Assembly: GCA_009763385.1 (NCBI GenBank)
Contig: CM019824.1
Location: forward strand, 108,084,660 to 108,148,659
DNA: 64,000 nucleotides
Source: Coix lacryma-jobi var. lacryma-jobi
Taxonomy: Eukaryota > Streptophyta > Magnoliopsida > Poales > Poaceae
Reading direction: 5' to 3'
The notes beneath the pieces were generated by a model. That model searched no databases and had not been told where the DNA came from. It was given only the letters and a program-made list of their open reading frames with translations. Shown here piece after piece: positions 21,429 through 32,616 of this stretch (within the stretch, counting starts at the first letter, position 1; each line of letters starts with the position of its first letter). Made by a program: the position numbers and the translations under genes.

Positions 21429-24400
21429 TGTAACACCCTAGGTGTTAAGCAACCCTAAAATGCATAACTTGACATAGCATGAGCATAGCATCACATCATT
21501 TCATGTGCATTTGTGTGTATGAATGTTTAAGTCCTTGTTTAGCATCTAGTATAGCTATGTTTTGCTTTTTGTTTCTGACCTAGTGCCTTAAACCAAAGTT
21601 GTAGATCTTGATGAAAGGAACAACTTTGCTTAAAAGCACTTTTTCAGAAAAAGTCTTTTAAATGTTATTTCGGGCATTAGAAAAATGGCTAGGAGTAAAA
21701 TTCTTTTTCTAAGAAGAATTTGGACTTGAGCCTTAAAGATGATTTGTTCCTTGCAAAGTTCTAAGCAACCTTGCTTTTAGGACCTTTTCCTAATTCGGCT
21801 TAGTTTGGGAGTTATGGAGCAGAGAAGAAATAAACAAAAACCTCTTTAGTTTAAACCCTAGCGGACCCACCTGTCGGCCTCCTTCCCCGCGCGCGCCGCC
21901 TGCTGTACGCCGGCAAAAACTGCCCCACCGCGCGAGACTGCCTCACCGGCTGCCAAACCACCGCTGCTCGCTGCCCGTGGTTTGCGCCGAGTCACCACGT
22001 CGCTCTGTCGCCCCGCTGCTTGCTCGCCGCGTGGCCGCCGATGCCTGATGGCCGCCGCGCCGGTCGGAGCCCCTCCCCGACGGGAAGTGGCCAGGTGCAA
22101 TGCACCCGAGCCCTCCATCTCTTTTGCCTCCTCTCTGTTTCGCGCTTGCAACCAGGAGCTCACTCACTCGCTCACTCTCTCGTCTTCTCCCACCGCTCCA
22201 TCTTCTCCAGTTCACAGCGCCGCCGCCGCTCGCCATACTCCGGCGAGCGATTGCTCGCTGCTCACCGCACCACTGCCCGATTCCTCCCACCAACATCTTT
22301 GCCCCAACCTTCTCTCTCACCAGCTTGGGTTGGTTCCCCTCTTCTCCTCTCTAGCCAGCGGAACGCCGAGTGCCATTCTCGAGTTCTTGCCATGCCCGCC
22401 GCCATGACATTCACGTGGTCCGGCCATCTCCGGCCAAACCATCTCCAACCAAGCCTCGTTCTCACCTCCTCTACCTCTATGGTAGCTTAGGGTTAGGTGG
22501 AGACTCCCCTCGCACCATGTTTCAACTGGAACTGAGCCGTGCCATGGCCATGTCCGCCGCGGACCGCCGCCATGCGTGGCGCCGGGCAATGCCGAGGTCG
22601 GCAGGGCTCGATAGTTGCCCTGGTAGGTAGCTTAGGGTTTGCTAGAGGTGATGCTCGCGTCACCGAGCCTTGGAATAGCCAGGCAAGGCCTCGACGCCGA
22701 GTTGCCACGCCGCCGCTCTGCCATTGTCGCCGTCGAGCTTGCTCCGGTGGACCCTTGGCCATGAAACCTAGCCGACCGTGTTCGCCTTGCGAAGGTGAGT
22801 CTAGCCGTGTAGATGGTTACGCCCGAAACCTCGCTGCCAGCGAACTAGCGTCGGTCAGCGCCGGCGGGTGCTCAGTGCCGCTGTCGCGTGGGTCCAGTTG
22901 ACCACCGACATGTGGGCCACCAGACTAGTGGACCCCATTGGCAGTGAGTGGAAGAGAGAAGGAGAGAAGTCTGGGTACGCTGGCGCTCGGGTTAGCCGGG
23001 TGCATTTAGCGTTTTGCCCTGTGTCTACTAGTGTATGAAGTGGGGTACCTGTAGCAGTTTAGGTCGGGTTTTCTTTTAAATCTGTTTTTGCAAAATTTGT
23101 GTAAGGGCTTCAAAAATTCATGCAAGGCTCATTCTATGTCCAAATGAAGTCAAACAAAATTAATTTTGGTGTGTTAAGAATGAATAGAGCTACCTGTGAA
23201 AAATGTTAAATGCATTTTTTTTGATACTTTTATATGCAGTTTAAATTAATTTAGGATTTTGCTGTTAACTTAGAAAATGCATAACTAATTCTGTGTAGCT
23301 CAGAAAAATGTGATTCCAATTTTGTTAGGCTTGTGTAGATAAGTAGTGTTTTGGAAAAATGTAATATGGAGATGCTCTGTGAAATATTTTGTAATGAATA
23401 TGAACCTGATAATTTTTGCAAACTGCTCTTGTGCTAAGAAGTTCAGAAGAAAAATATGAAATTTGTTGTGTTGACAATTTATGCTTGGATGTGTAGTTCA
23501 AAGCACCTTTTTATCATAATATTTGTCTTTTTCATAGAAGACAGTGTTTAAATCCAAATAACTTAAAGATTGGACAGTGGGTTGTTTTGCATGTGGTTAG
23601 CCTTAAGTAATTTTTCTGAAACTGTTTAGGATAGGTTGCTATTATAAGCATGTTTAAGTAGGATTATTAAAGCAAGGGAATAGATGAAAATAAAAGGATA
23701 ATGTTGTGGTAATTATGCATCTTATCTGATTAATTAGGAAGGTTAAATGGTTGTTAGATACTGAGGTCTTTTATAATCATTAAGATAAGGTTGACTACCT
23801 TGTTGAAGAGAATGCAGTAGATGACATGTGCTTATCTCTTGATTGTTGTTAACCTTGTTGCATCCCATACGTGACCTATGTGCATTCATCCTATTCATAC
23901 ATATTATGCATCATACAAGATTGGTAGAAGAGACACGGAACCCACCGCAGCAGGAAGAGCCGAGTCAGGAGGAGATTCTGCCCAAAGAGACCGAAGGCCC
24001 CGACGCCGAAGAACTGCCCGAGTGTCGCGACCACCGTCCATCTGATTTCTAGAAAGGCAAGCCCCGGAGCATTTTAACTCCTATTGTTTGCAAGTGATTT
24101 ATAAATTAACCTGATAATGACTGTTGCATTAAGTTATAGGAATTGATTTCGACCGTTGATTCATTATTACTATACCTTGTCCACCGTAATTATTATCTTG
24201 ATATCCCTGCTAGGTCTAGGCTCGATTGATATGCTTAGCCCTGCTTAGATCGGTAAAAGTCGAATGATTTCCTATCTCCCGCATATAGGTGGATATTGAT
24301 CATGACCAACCTGGTGCTATCATGAAGATAAACATGTGATAATTAATCTGAGACCGGGCGGGATGTAGGAGCAGCAGCACTTGAGTTCTGTGTGCTAGTA

Positions 24401-24785
24401 GTTTTCCGTCTGTGTCGCATAGGACCCGTTCGGGAATGTCCCTTCAGTCAAATTGAACGCGTCGATCACTTAACGGAGCAGGTGCGGGTACCTTCTGTGA
24501 AGCCGAGTAAGGTTATTCGAGCCGGCGATGGAGATGTTGACGCCTAACACCCAGGGCCTCAGTTGTACCGTGGACAACTATTCTGAGCAACCTGGCATAG
24601 TCCGAGGGTAGGCAGGGCCTAATCGACCTGGCATGACCGTGGGTAGCTATAGCTTGAGCGACCTGGCACTGAGATAACCCCCGGTGTAGAAGGGCCCATG
24701 GTCGTCCCGCACGTTGTGTTCTCGAATCTCCTAAGTGGCAGCTTACGACTGCCATGGCCGGATGTGTCGAGCGAGTGTGAGACAT
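21429..24785 (+). repeat. Tekay-2 5' LTR, left part
   Basis: Starts TGTAACACC with the near-palindrome TAACACC/GGTGTTA. The section 21870-22900 is GC-rich with open frames on both strands that have no recognisable domain. A short acidic/proline-rich frame at 23920-24052 matches the position of the one in Tekay-1 LTRs. The LTR is cut by SIRE-D at 24786 and resumes at 34629. Confidence 0.9.
23920..24052 (+). other. Acidic/proline-rich frame in Tekay-2 5' LTR
   Basis: An open frame rich in Glu, Pro and Gln (RNPPQQEEPSQEEILPKE) ends just before the GGCAAGCCCCGG block shared with Tekay-1. The 3' LTR copy (about 56397-56571) keeps the same first 28 residues and then shifts frame. Sequence identity to the Tekay-1 peptide is low, but composition and position agree. 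Confidence 0.4.
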
Positions 24786-25197
24786 TGAAGGACCGAGATT
24801 GCCCAAGCAAGGCGACCAGAGGGGGGTGAATGGGAGCTCAAAAATTTCTCTCGAAACTTTGGCCTTTGTCCCGAAAATCAACCCCAAAAGCTTTGACCCA
24901 AACGTGATGCCCACGACCCTTGGAAGAGGGTGGATGATCCCTAGGATCACAGCGAGGCACCACAAAGCAAGAGCGAACCAAAGCGCCAAAAGCACCGACA
25001 CAAGTTCAACCCCTGAAAACTGAGTCCCGAACGTAGATTGAATGTTACGTCAAGAAATCTCCAAATACCGATGCTAACAAGTAGCAAAGATACCTAGAGA
25101 GGTTCCTAGGTCAACTCAAGGGCCAAACGAGAAGTCCGGAAAACAAGCGAAGAAGTCGGGAGAGCAAACGCACTAAACCTCAACACTCAGCCAACTC

Positions 25198-25465
25198 GCG
25201 GACTGTCCGGGGTTCAGACCGCGGTCTGTCTACCCAACAGCGGACTGTCTGGGCTCAAGTGGCGGACTGTCTGCTGGCCAAAAGATCGAAATAGCAACGT
25301 TGCTGAACAGTCCCTGGACACTTCCCGGACTGTCTGCGGGTTGCAACGGTGGACTGTCCGCCGGTCAACCTGGACACCAACAACAGAGACTCGCGGCCAC
25401 TGATCTGGCCAAGTCCCCGACGCGCGGACTGTCCGCGGGGTGGGTGGCGGACTGTCCGCGACCAC
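25198..25465. repeat. Array of CGGACTGTCCG palindromes in SIRE-D LTR
   Basis: About eight copies of an 11-bp odd-centred palindrome (CGGAC-T-GTCCG), some with one change, at spacings of about 20-60 bases. The other LTR (about 33030-33300), SIRE-A (15704-15965) and SIRE-B (16511-16730) carry the same motif. Confidence 0.8.
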
Positions 25466-26256
25466 CCAGTGTGGGCGATTTCGGTCGCCCTCAAACCAAA
25501 TCTTCTCCAAATCGATTCAAATCAAAATAACTTGATCCCAAACTTGGAGCAAATGATCATGAGGTAGTTGGGAGACTATCCCCAAGAAATCATCTGCTCA
25601 AATCAACTCAATCACCGGGAAATTGAAAGGGAAGGAGTATGAACCAAAAAAGCGCCACGAAAATTGAATCGACCCGATCTACTTGTTCGTGAGGGTAGAG
25701 ATGAATTCCTTTGGTCGAAATGTTCTCCTCACTATGAAGAACAAGTTGATTCAAGTGGATTTCAAAAAGACGCAGTAGAGAGGGAGATCGAGTGATGGGA
25801 AAATCGTGGAGAAACGAAGAACGCGAAGAACTAAGTCAAAACGCGAATTGAGACATCGATCTGCAACTGTGTGGCTAACACACGCTACAACAGTGAGATT
25901 ACGGTCTCACTTCCTCAAAATATCAAGTACACAGAGGTATGGTTCTCTGCGGATCTTAGTTGCTACAGCAGGGGATTGGGAGTGCAGGAAAACCTAGAAG
26001 GCAAAGAGCAAATGATTTAGATAGGATGGGAGGTGGGTGTCCCCCTCTACTTATCCTAATTCTAGTTCCCACTCTACCCCTAACTAATTACAGAGCGAAC
26101 CAGCTAAACCCTAGGGTTATTCTGGACCAACTCGAAGTAGGTGATGATCCGATGGCCACGCCCACACAAATGGTAGCGTTGCCTAAACGCAACCTCACCG
26201 ATTGCCGCCACGTGCTGCCACTGCTCCGCTCGTCCTTTTCCTGGACCTTGCCCCCG

Positions 26257-26520
26257 GTTTTGAGGCCCAAACCGGGAAACCAGCCTTCATGACCAACCCC
26301 CGGTTTTGAGGCCCAAACCAGGAAACCTGCCGTCCATCGCCTGAGTTTTGTGGCCCAAATTCAGAAACCCGCAGCACCCAGGTTTTGAGGCCCAAACCTG
26401 GAAACCGTCCTCAGCCCGAGTTTTGTGGCCCAAACTAGGAAACCATCAGCGCCCAGGTTTTGTGGCCCAAAGCTGGAAACCGTCCACCGGTGGTTTTTCT
26501 GTGGCTCAACCACCAAACCG
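26257..26520. repeat. Minisatellite in SIRE-D 3' LTR
   Basis: Six units of about 37-46 bp, each with GTTTTG(A/T)GGCCCAAA and a following GGAAACC. The 5' LTR (34085-34250) has four units. The different number in two LTRs that were identical at insertion shows gain or loss afterwards and accounts for the 71-bp length difference. Confidence 0.8.
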
Positions 26521-26863
26521 ACGCTGTAGAGGGATGCACCGCACGTGCACCCCGTCCACCGACACATGTCCCCAGGTCCTCGACCCGAGCAACACTATGC
26601 CCCGCAAGTCTCCGCTCGTCGCTATCCCAGGCTGTCAGCCACCACAGCTGATCCTCGGGCCACCAGTCCCTCAGTCCTAGCCTCACGTCCGCCCTTCACC
26701 GCTCCCGGTCCATCGGCACGGCACGTCTCTAGTTGACCATCACCTTGCCTTCGATCACTGCATCCGTGCTCGACACCTGCACAACACAAGCCAAAGAACA
26801 CGCGCATTATCCCAGTTGGCAATCACTCATCACTCGAGACTCGGCATACACCCATGTATCCGA

Positions 26864-28480
26864 AATCTCCCCCTTGATGAGTGCATTGTCAACTACCAAC
26901 ACAAATCATAATAATGTAGAAGAAGGAAGAAGAAGGAGAAGTAGAGAACTCGTCCAAATGACCCAAAAGCATATCAAAGCCAGAAGAAGGTCAAGTGAAA
27001 GAGCAAAACAACTTGGTCCCCAAAGACATGGGCAACGGCTCGACGCAACCAAGCAAAGCAAAGCTAGCCCTCAAGAAGAGGTAGAACAGGCTCATCACTG
27101 CTAGCCGGAAAGCTCGATACAAATCGAAAAATCAATTTAAATCCAAGCAAAGATAGAGCTAGCCCTCAAGAAGAGGTAGAACGGGCTCAACACCCTTAGC
27201 GAGAACGCTAGATATCAACTGAAGAAATGCCAACTGAAAAGCAAAAGAGCTCAATACCAAATGAAAAGCACATAGGCAAAGTCACTAGTCCCTCAAGAAA
27301 GAGGCAAAGGCTCAACACAACTAGCTACCAAAAATGCTCCGAATAAGTTTGGAAACATGCTCCGAACTAATCGACAATTCATTAAACAAAGCCCGAGCAA
27401 ACTCCCCCTCCAATAGTGCATATGATTTGACAAATTTCTCCCCCTTAGTTGATAATGCACTATCAGGCAAACTTCTCCCTTCCAAATGCATATGAGTAAA
27501 AAAATGCAAGTTAGCAGCTTCAGGAATATAGTCTAGAGAACGAAAAGATGCTCTACACAAGATAACTTCAATGACTCAACAAGAACCATACATGCCAGCA
27601 AAGGCTCAAACTGATCACCAAATACAAAATATGAACATATAAGCAAAATGAGCAGTTTTAGCCATTCAGAAAAGGATGTTCACCATAAAAATAGCACTGA
27701 ACATGTATAGACAGAAAGTCAGACAAGTTCTAATCATGTATACAAGGTGAACTACCCCTAGCAAAGTTCAATCATCATGCTGTAGAATGAAACATAGACT
27801 TGTGATTTCAGAGCTTAATCAGAGTTGCAGCGGTGAAATTACACAAGTTCAAAATTCAGCATGTGATTGCGAGAGGTTGAAGGCTTGTCACTACCTAACT
27901 TTTCAAACGAGCTAAGCCTATGCAGAAGAAATTAGAAGCATAAAGCGCCGGTTTCAGTCATACACTACACGGCTCAAGTTTAACTCAATGTGCAACGAGA
28001 AACAGTCTCGATACCGTGATGTGCTGACAAGCAATCCCATCTCGATCTTTTCAATTCACTTGAAACTTGGTTCAATTTTTAGACAGAATATGGACATACC
28101 AAGCAAGTGAATGACTCAGAACTAGAAACATAGCAACCTAGCATATATGAGAAGCACAAGTGAATTCAACACATTCTACACATGCTAGTTGCATATCTCA
28201 ATGGTGAACAATTTCAAGTTTTATGTTCATTAAGAAAATTCACCATTCATAAAATAGCTCAGCTCACAACATGTATCAGTGATCAGAAAGAGCATAAGCT
28301 ACAAGCATCATCATATAGCATTGAAGTATACTAGACAGAGCATAATCACATTCTAAAGATTATATACATGAAGCTCAAAGAAAATATGCATGATGAAATG
28401 CAAAGACTAGCCTACCCATAAACAAAAACAAAAGGAAAAAGAGTCAGTCTATGATACAGAAACCAAAATGTTTCCCCCAT
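26864..28480 (-). other. SIRE-D noncoding 3' internal region
   Basis: About 1.6 kb between the pol end and the polypurine tract. Several CTCCCCCTT-like tracts (near 26869, 27403 and 27440) are purine-rich on the minus strand and look like extra polypurine-like sites. Two near-identical blocks, agctagccctcaagaagaggtagaac, occur at 27063-27088 and 27158-27183. No convincing ORF is present; the 79-codon frame at 27321-27560 has no recognisable domain. Confidence 0.6.
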
Positions 28481-30744
28481 CTAAAAGGGGAAACACACAC
28501 CAAGCTCACCTCTCAACCTAGCAAAAGTCGATTGGTCCAAAGGCTTGGTGAAAATATCAGCCAACTAATGATGATTATCGACATGGCGAAGGTTGATATC
28601 ACCCTTCTCATAATGGTCTCGCAGAAAATGAAAGCGCACATCAATGTGTTTGGTCTTAGAATGCAGCACGGGGTTCTTAGCAATGCTAATAGCACTCGTG
28701 CTGTCACAAAGCAAAGGCACGCGAGAAAAACTCAGACCAAAATCACGCAAAGTGGCCATCATCCAAAGCAACTGGGAACAGCAGCTAGCCGCAGCAACAT
28801 ACTCAGCCTCTGTGGTAGACTGGGTGACACTAGACTGCTTGTGAGAAGACCAAGATACAAGAGAAGAACCAATAAACTGACAAGTCCCAGAAGTGGACTT
28901 GCGATCAATTCGACAACCAGCAAAATCGGCATCAGAATAACCGCAAAGGGAGAAGGTGGAGGAAGAAGAATACCAAATCCCAAATTCTGGAGTGAGGCAT
29001 AAGTACCTCATAATGCGCTTGACCGCCTGACGCTGAGAAGTGCGCGGCGACGACTGAAATCGCGTGCAAAGACACACTGCGAACTGAATGTCCGGGCGTG
29101 TCACCGTCAGGTACAGCAGCGACCCGATCATACTTTGGTACTCCTTCTGGTCCACAGCTTCTCCATCCACATCCGCATCTAGGGCCGTCGTGGTCGACAT
29201 GGGTGTTGGAAGAGGCTTGGCCTCACCCATATCGAACTTCTTCAGGATGTCCTTGGTGTACTTGCCCTGGTGCACAAATGTCCCCTCTCGGGATTGCTTG
29301 ATTTGCAATCCGAGAAAGAATGTCAACTCGCCCATCATGCTCATCTCAAACTCCCTGCTCATAGTGTCTGCAAACTTGGCAACCAAAGCGCGAGAAGAAC
29401 CACCGAAAATGATATCATCCACGTAAATCTGGACCAAGAGAGTGTCATTGCCTTGCTTGAGGAGAAAAAGCGTTTTATCCACACATCCCATTTTAAAACC
29501 CTTAGCAAGCAAAAAGGTTTTCAATCTATCATACCAGGCTCTAGGGGCTTGTTTCAAACCATACAAAGCTTTGTGAAGTTTAAAAAGATGGTTTGGAAAC
29601 TTGGGATTTTCAAAACCGGAGGGTTGTTTCACATAAACCTCTTCTTCTATGTAGTCGTTTAAGAAGGCACTCTTGACATCCATTTGAAAAAGTTTAAACC
29701 CTTTGGATGCAGCAAAAGCCAAGAGCATCCTAATTGCCTCCAAATGAGCTATGGGAGCAAAAGTCTCCTCATAGTCTATCCCCTCCTTCTGACTATACCC
29801 CTGGGCTACAATTCTGGTCTTGTTTCTCACAACATGGCCATCCTCTCCTTGTTTGTTTTTGAAAACCCATTTTGTACCAATAGTGTGACACTCAGGAGGA
29901 GGTGGAACCAAAACCCAAACCCGATTTCTTTCAAAATTTTCTAACTCCTCATGCATGGCATTGACCCAATCTGGATCAGATAAAGCATGTCCAACATCTC
30001 GGGGTTCAAAATCAGCAACAAATGTAGAATGAGCAAAGTGAGAGATGTGTTGTGACGTTGACCGAGTGACACGTTCGTCGAAGCTGCCGATCATCTGTTG
30101 AGGCAGGTGTTGGCGCTGGATGTGTCGTGGCGCCTCCCGAGCTGAAGAAACCTCCCCCTCAACAGCTGCTGGTGCCTCCTCGGGTACAAAAGGTACAGCC
30201 TGAGGTGGCGGATCCCATGGCCCCCAAGTGGTCGACGAAGAGGGATTGGGGCCATGAGTTGTCGTAGTAGAAGCCGACGCTTGCGGCACAGCAGGTGGAG
30301 GTAGTGCTAGATCATCCATCCCTTCAGCACCCTCGTCCTCGTCATCAAAAAGAGGCTCACCAACCTCACGATCACCTGCACGCTCAAAACGAGAAGAAGG
30401 ACAAACCATGGTGTTGTCGAAGGTGACATCGGATGTCTCCATAACTCGGTTAGTATCAAGGTTAAGTACACGATATGCACGAGTGTGAGTGCCATAACCC
30501 AAAAATACACCGTCTGAAGAACGAGACTCAAATTTGTCCAGGTTGCCTTTCTTGAGTATAAAACAGTGGCAACCAAAAACTCTAAAATAACTCAACTTGG
30601 GTAGTTTTCCGAAACGCAACTCATAAGAAGTCTTTTTGAAGAACGCTCGGAGAAAAATGCGATTGGGTTTCTCACACGGGTTCAGACCACTCGACTCTCC
30701 AACCTTGCCAAAAGATGAAGCGCACTCAACACCCTGAGCAAAGC
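28481..30744 (-). pseudogene. pol: SIRE-D pol remnant: integrase tail, RT, RNase H
   Basis: The frame 28565-30619 (684 codons) begins in the conserved integrase C-terminal block (FRVFGCHCFILKKG, GVFLGYGTHTRAYRV). It then has a low-complexity linker and a complete copia RT (MDVKSAFLNDYIEEEVYV, ALYGLKQAPRAWYDRL, catalytic YVDD in QIYVDDIIFG). It ends in RNase H (YSDADFAG, STTEAEYVAAA, HIDVRFHFLRD). A TAG at 28565-28567 stops it about 28 codons before the natural end at 28481. RT and RNase H are otherwise unbroken, so this is the best preserved coding block in the window. Upstream, the protease and catalytic integrase core are missing. Confidence 0.93.
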
Positions 30745-32553
30745 CTACACCTGGACCTCCAGCAGCACGCTTGAATTGGGAATCATCATCCCAAGCTGTG
30801 GCTCACCACAAGACACCCATGACAAGATGGTCCGAAGGTATGTGTTTTCCTCGGTTTGCATCTTGTCATGCTTCACGTTGGCTATCTCCATCTCCAAACC
30901 CTCACACAAAACACACCTAATCACACAAGTGCTACCCGAGCTGGCCTCCTCAAGTGACACAATCTTGGCATTCTTCTCTGCCAACTCGGATTGCAAGCCT
31001 GCACAAGACTTGCACACACCCAACAACAAGGGTCTTGCCCGGAGCTCATCCACCTCTCCAACCAACGCAACATACTTACCTCTCAAAGTGAGAAGGTCAG
31101 ACATGTGCGTGGTGCACATCTCGCACTCACCCTCCTCAGAGACAACTATGGTGGACTTGGCAAACTCAAGCTCCTTCACTGTATCCTCCCACTTCTGCCT
31201 AAACTCCTTCCGCTCTCTAGTAGCACGGCTAAGCAGCTTATCTTGACTAAGAAGGGCAGCAGTAAGATTCTTGACCTCAGCAGAAAGCTCGTCGGCGGTC
31301 TGAGATACCTGGGAGGTGTCATCGTCGTTGTCGTTCTGAGGGATCTCCTCCAGCTGGCTATCGACCTCCTTGCCGAGGGCCATGGTGCAAAAGCCCTCAT
31401 TGTCGGCGAAGAAGCAGAGGCCATTTAGCTTGTCCTCGATTCTCTTCTTCTTCTCAGACTCGTCGTCGCTTGAGGAAGCAGAGTCATCATCTGAGACGTC
31501 GACGTCGCTGAGCGTGGCGAAGAAAGCAAGCTGCTCAGCCTGGGCCTTCTCCAAGTACTTCTTCTTGATGTACTCCTTGTTGAAGACGCCCTTCCGCTTG
31601 TGCTTCGCGGGGACGTACTTCTTCTTGCGGTTGCCGAAGTCGTACTTGTGCCCATGATCGCCCTTGCCCGCCACTTGCTTGTTCTTCTTGGGGCAGTTGG
31701 CGATGAAGTGGTCTGGGTCACCACACTCAAAGCACCCAGCGCGTCCTCCTCCACGATGACGGTTCATGCGGTTGTTGTGTAACCGCGAGAACTGGTTGGC
31801 AAGCAAAGCTAACACGTCGTCATCCATGAACTCCAACTGCTCCTCTATGACAGAAAGAAGAGAAGAAAATGCAAATGCTCCAGAGGGGTTAGCAGAAGAG
31901 CCAGAAAGCAAAGCCATTGATGGGCCAGAAGGATTTTCATAAGAAGCCCTCGCCATGGCATCAATCTCACTGGACTTGAGCTTACTAAAGAGCTCGTCGC
32001 ATGTGAGGGTCTCATAGTTAGGTGATTCGATGATCGCCTGAACCTTAGAGTCCCACACCGATCGATCAAGAGTATGCAAAAGCTTCAAAGCTCTCTCATG
32101 ATCGTCGAAAGGCAACAACTCCTTGTTAGCTCTCATCCTGTTGACAATCACCTGAAAGCGAGCAAATAAACTCTCTATGCTCTCGCCAGGCATGTGTCGA
32201 AAGTTCTCGTACTCCCGCTTGTGCCACTCGTAGAGACGGGTTTTTACTTGAGTGGTTCCCTCATGGAAACGCATGCGGGTAGCCCAAATCTCCCGAGACG
32301 TAGCGAGGTGAGAAACGCGATCAAACTCCTTCATGCTCAAGCATGAGAAAAGAGCATTACGGGCTCGGCTATTGGCATCGTGCTCATCGATCTAATGCTG
32401 AGTCACACGAGCAGCCAAGACCACATAATCAGCAGAGTTGCAGATATCCCAAATGGAAGCACCAATACTCTAAAGATAGGCCGACATGCGTATCTTCCAA
32501 TACGCATAGTTCGTCACATCAAAGAACGGCGATTTGCCCACGCCGCGATCCAT
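30745..32553 (-). pseudogene. gag: SIRE-D gag
   Basis: The start at 32553 gives MDRGVGKSPFFDVTNY, the same N-terminus type as SIRE-A. TAG stops at 32470-32472 and 32392-32394 interrupt the first 60 codons; from 32340 on the frame runs 531 codons. The capsid region includes REIWATRMRFHEGTTQVKTR and FDDHERALKLLHTLDRSVWD. A CCHC knuckle (CFECGDPDHFIANCP) lies near 31690-31740, followed by a Lys-rich stretch and a long coiled-coil/acidic tail with Cys pairs. The long tail after the knuckle is usual for SIRE Gag. A frameshift near 30770 ends it shortly before the deletion joint. Confidence 0.9.
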
Positions 32554-32602
32554 GTCGCCTTCTGTGGATCTGGAACCTGCTAAGGTGGAAGATCCTTAAC
32601 TC

Positions 32603-32614
32603 GCTCCGATACCA
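32603..32614 (-). other. SIRE-D primer binding site
   Basis: On the minus strand TGGTATCGGAGC, two bases from the 5' LTR edge at 32617. It pairs with the 3' end of initiator tRNA-Met with one change from the common TGGTATCAGAGC. Confidence 0.88.
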
Positions 32615-32616
32615 AT

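Larger units (their letters stand above)
24786..26863 (-). repeat. SIRE-D 3' LTR
   Basis: 2078 bp, starting TGAAGGACC and ending tatccga. It contains an array of CGGACTGTCCG-type palindromes (25198-25465) and a minisatellite of gttttgaggcccaaacc-type units (26257-26500). The reverse complement of 26864-26879 (CATCAAGGGGGAGATT) is the polypurine tract next to it. Confidence 0.9.

Noticed and set aside
25198..25465. CRISPR-like array
   Set aside because: Short imperfect palindromes with irregular spacing in a plant LTR; no uniform repeats or spacers.
28451..29944. Plus-strand frames opposite SIRE-D pol
   Set aside because: Shadows of the 684-codon RT/RNase H frame on the other strand.
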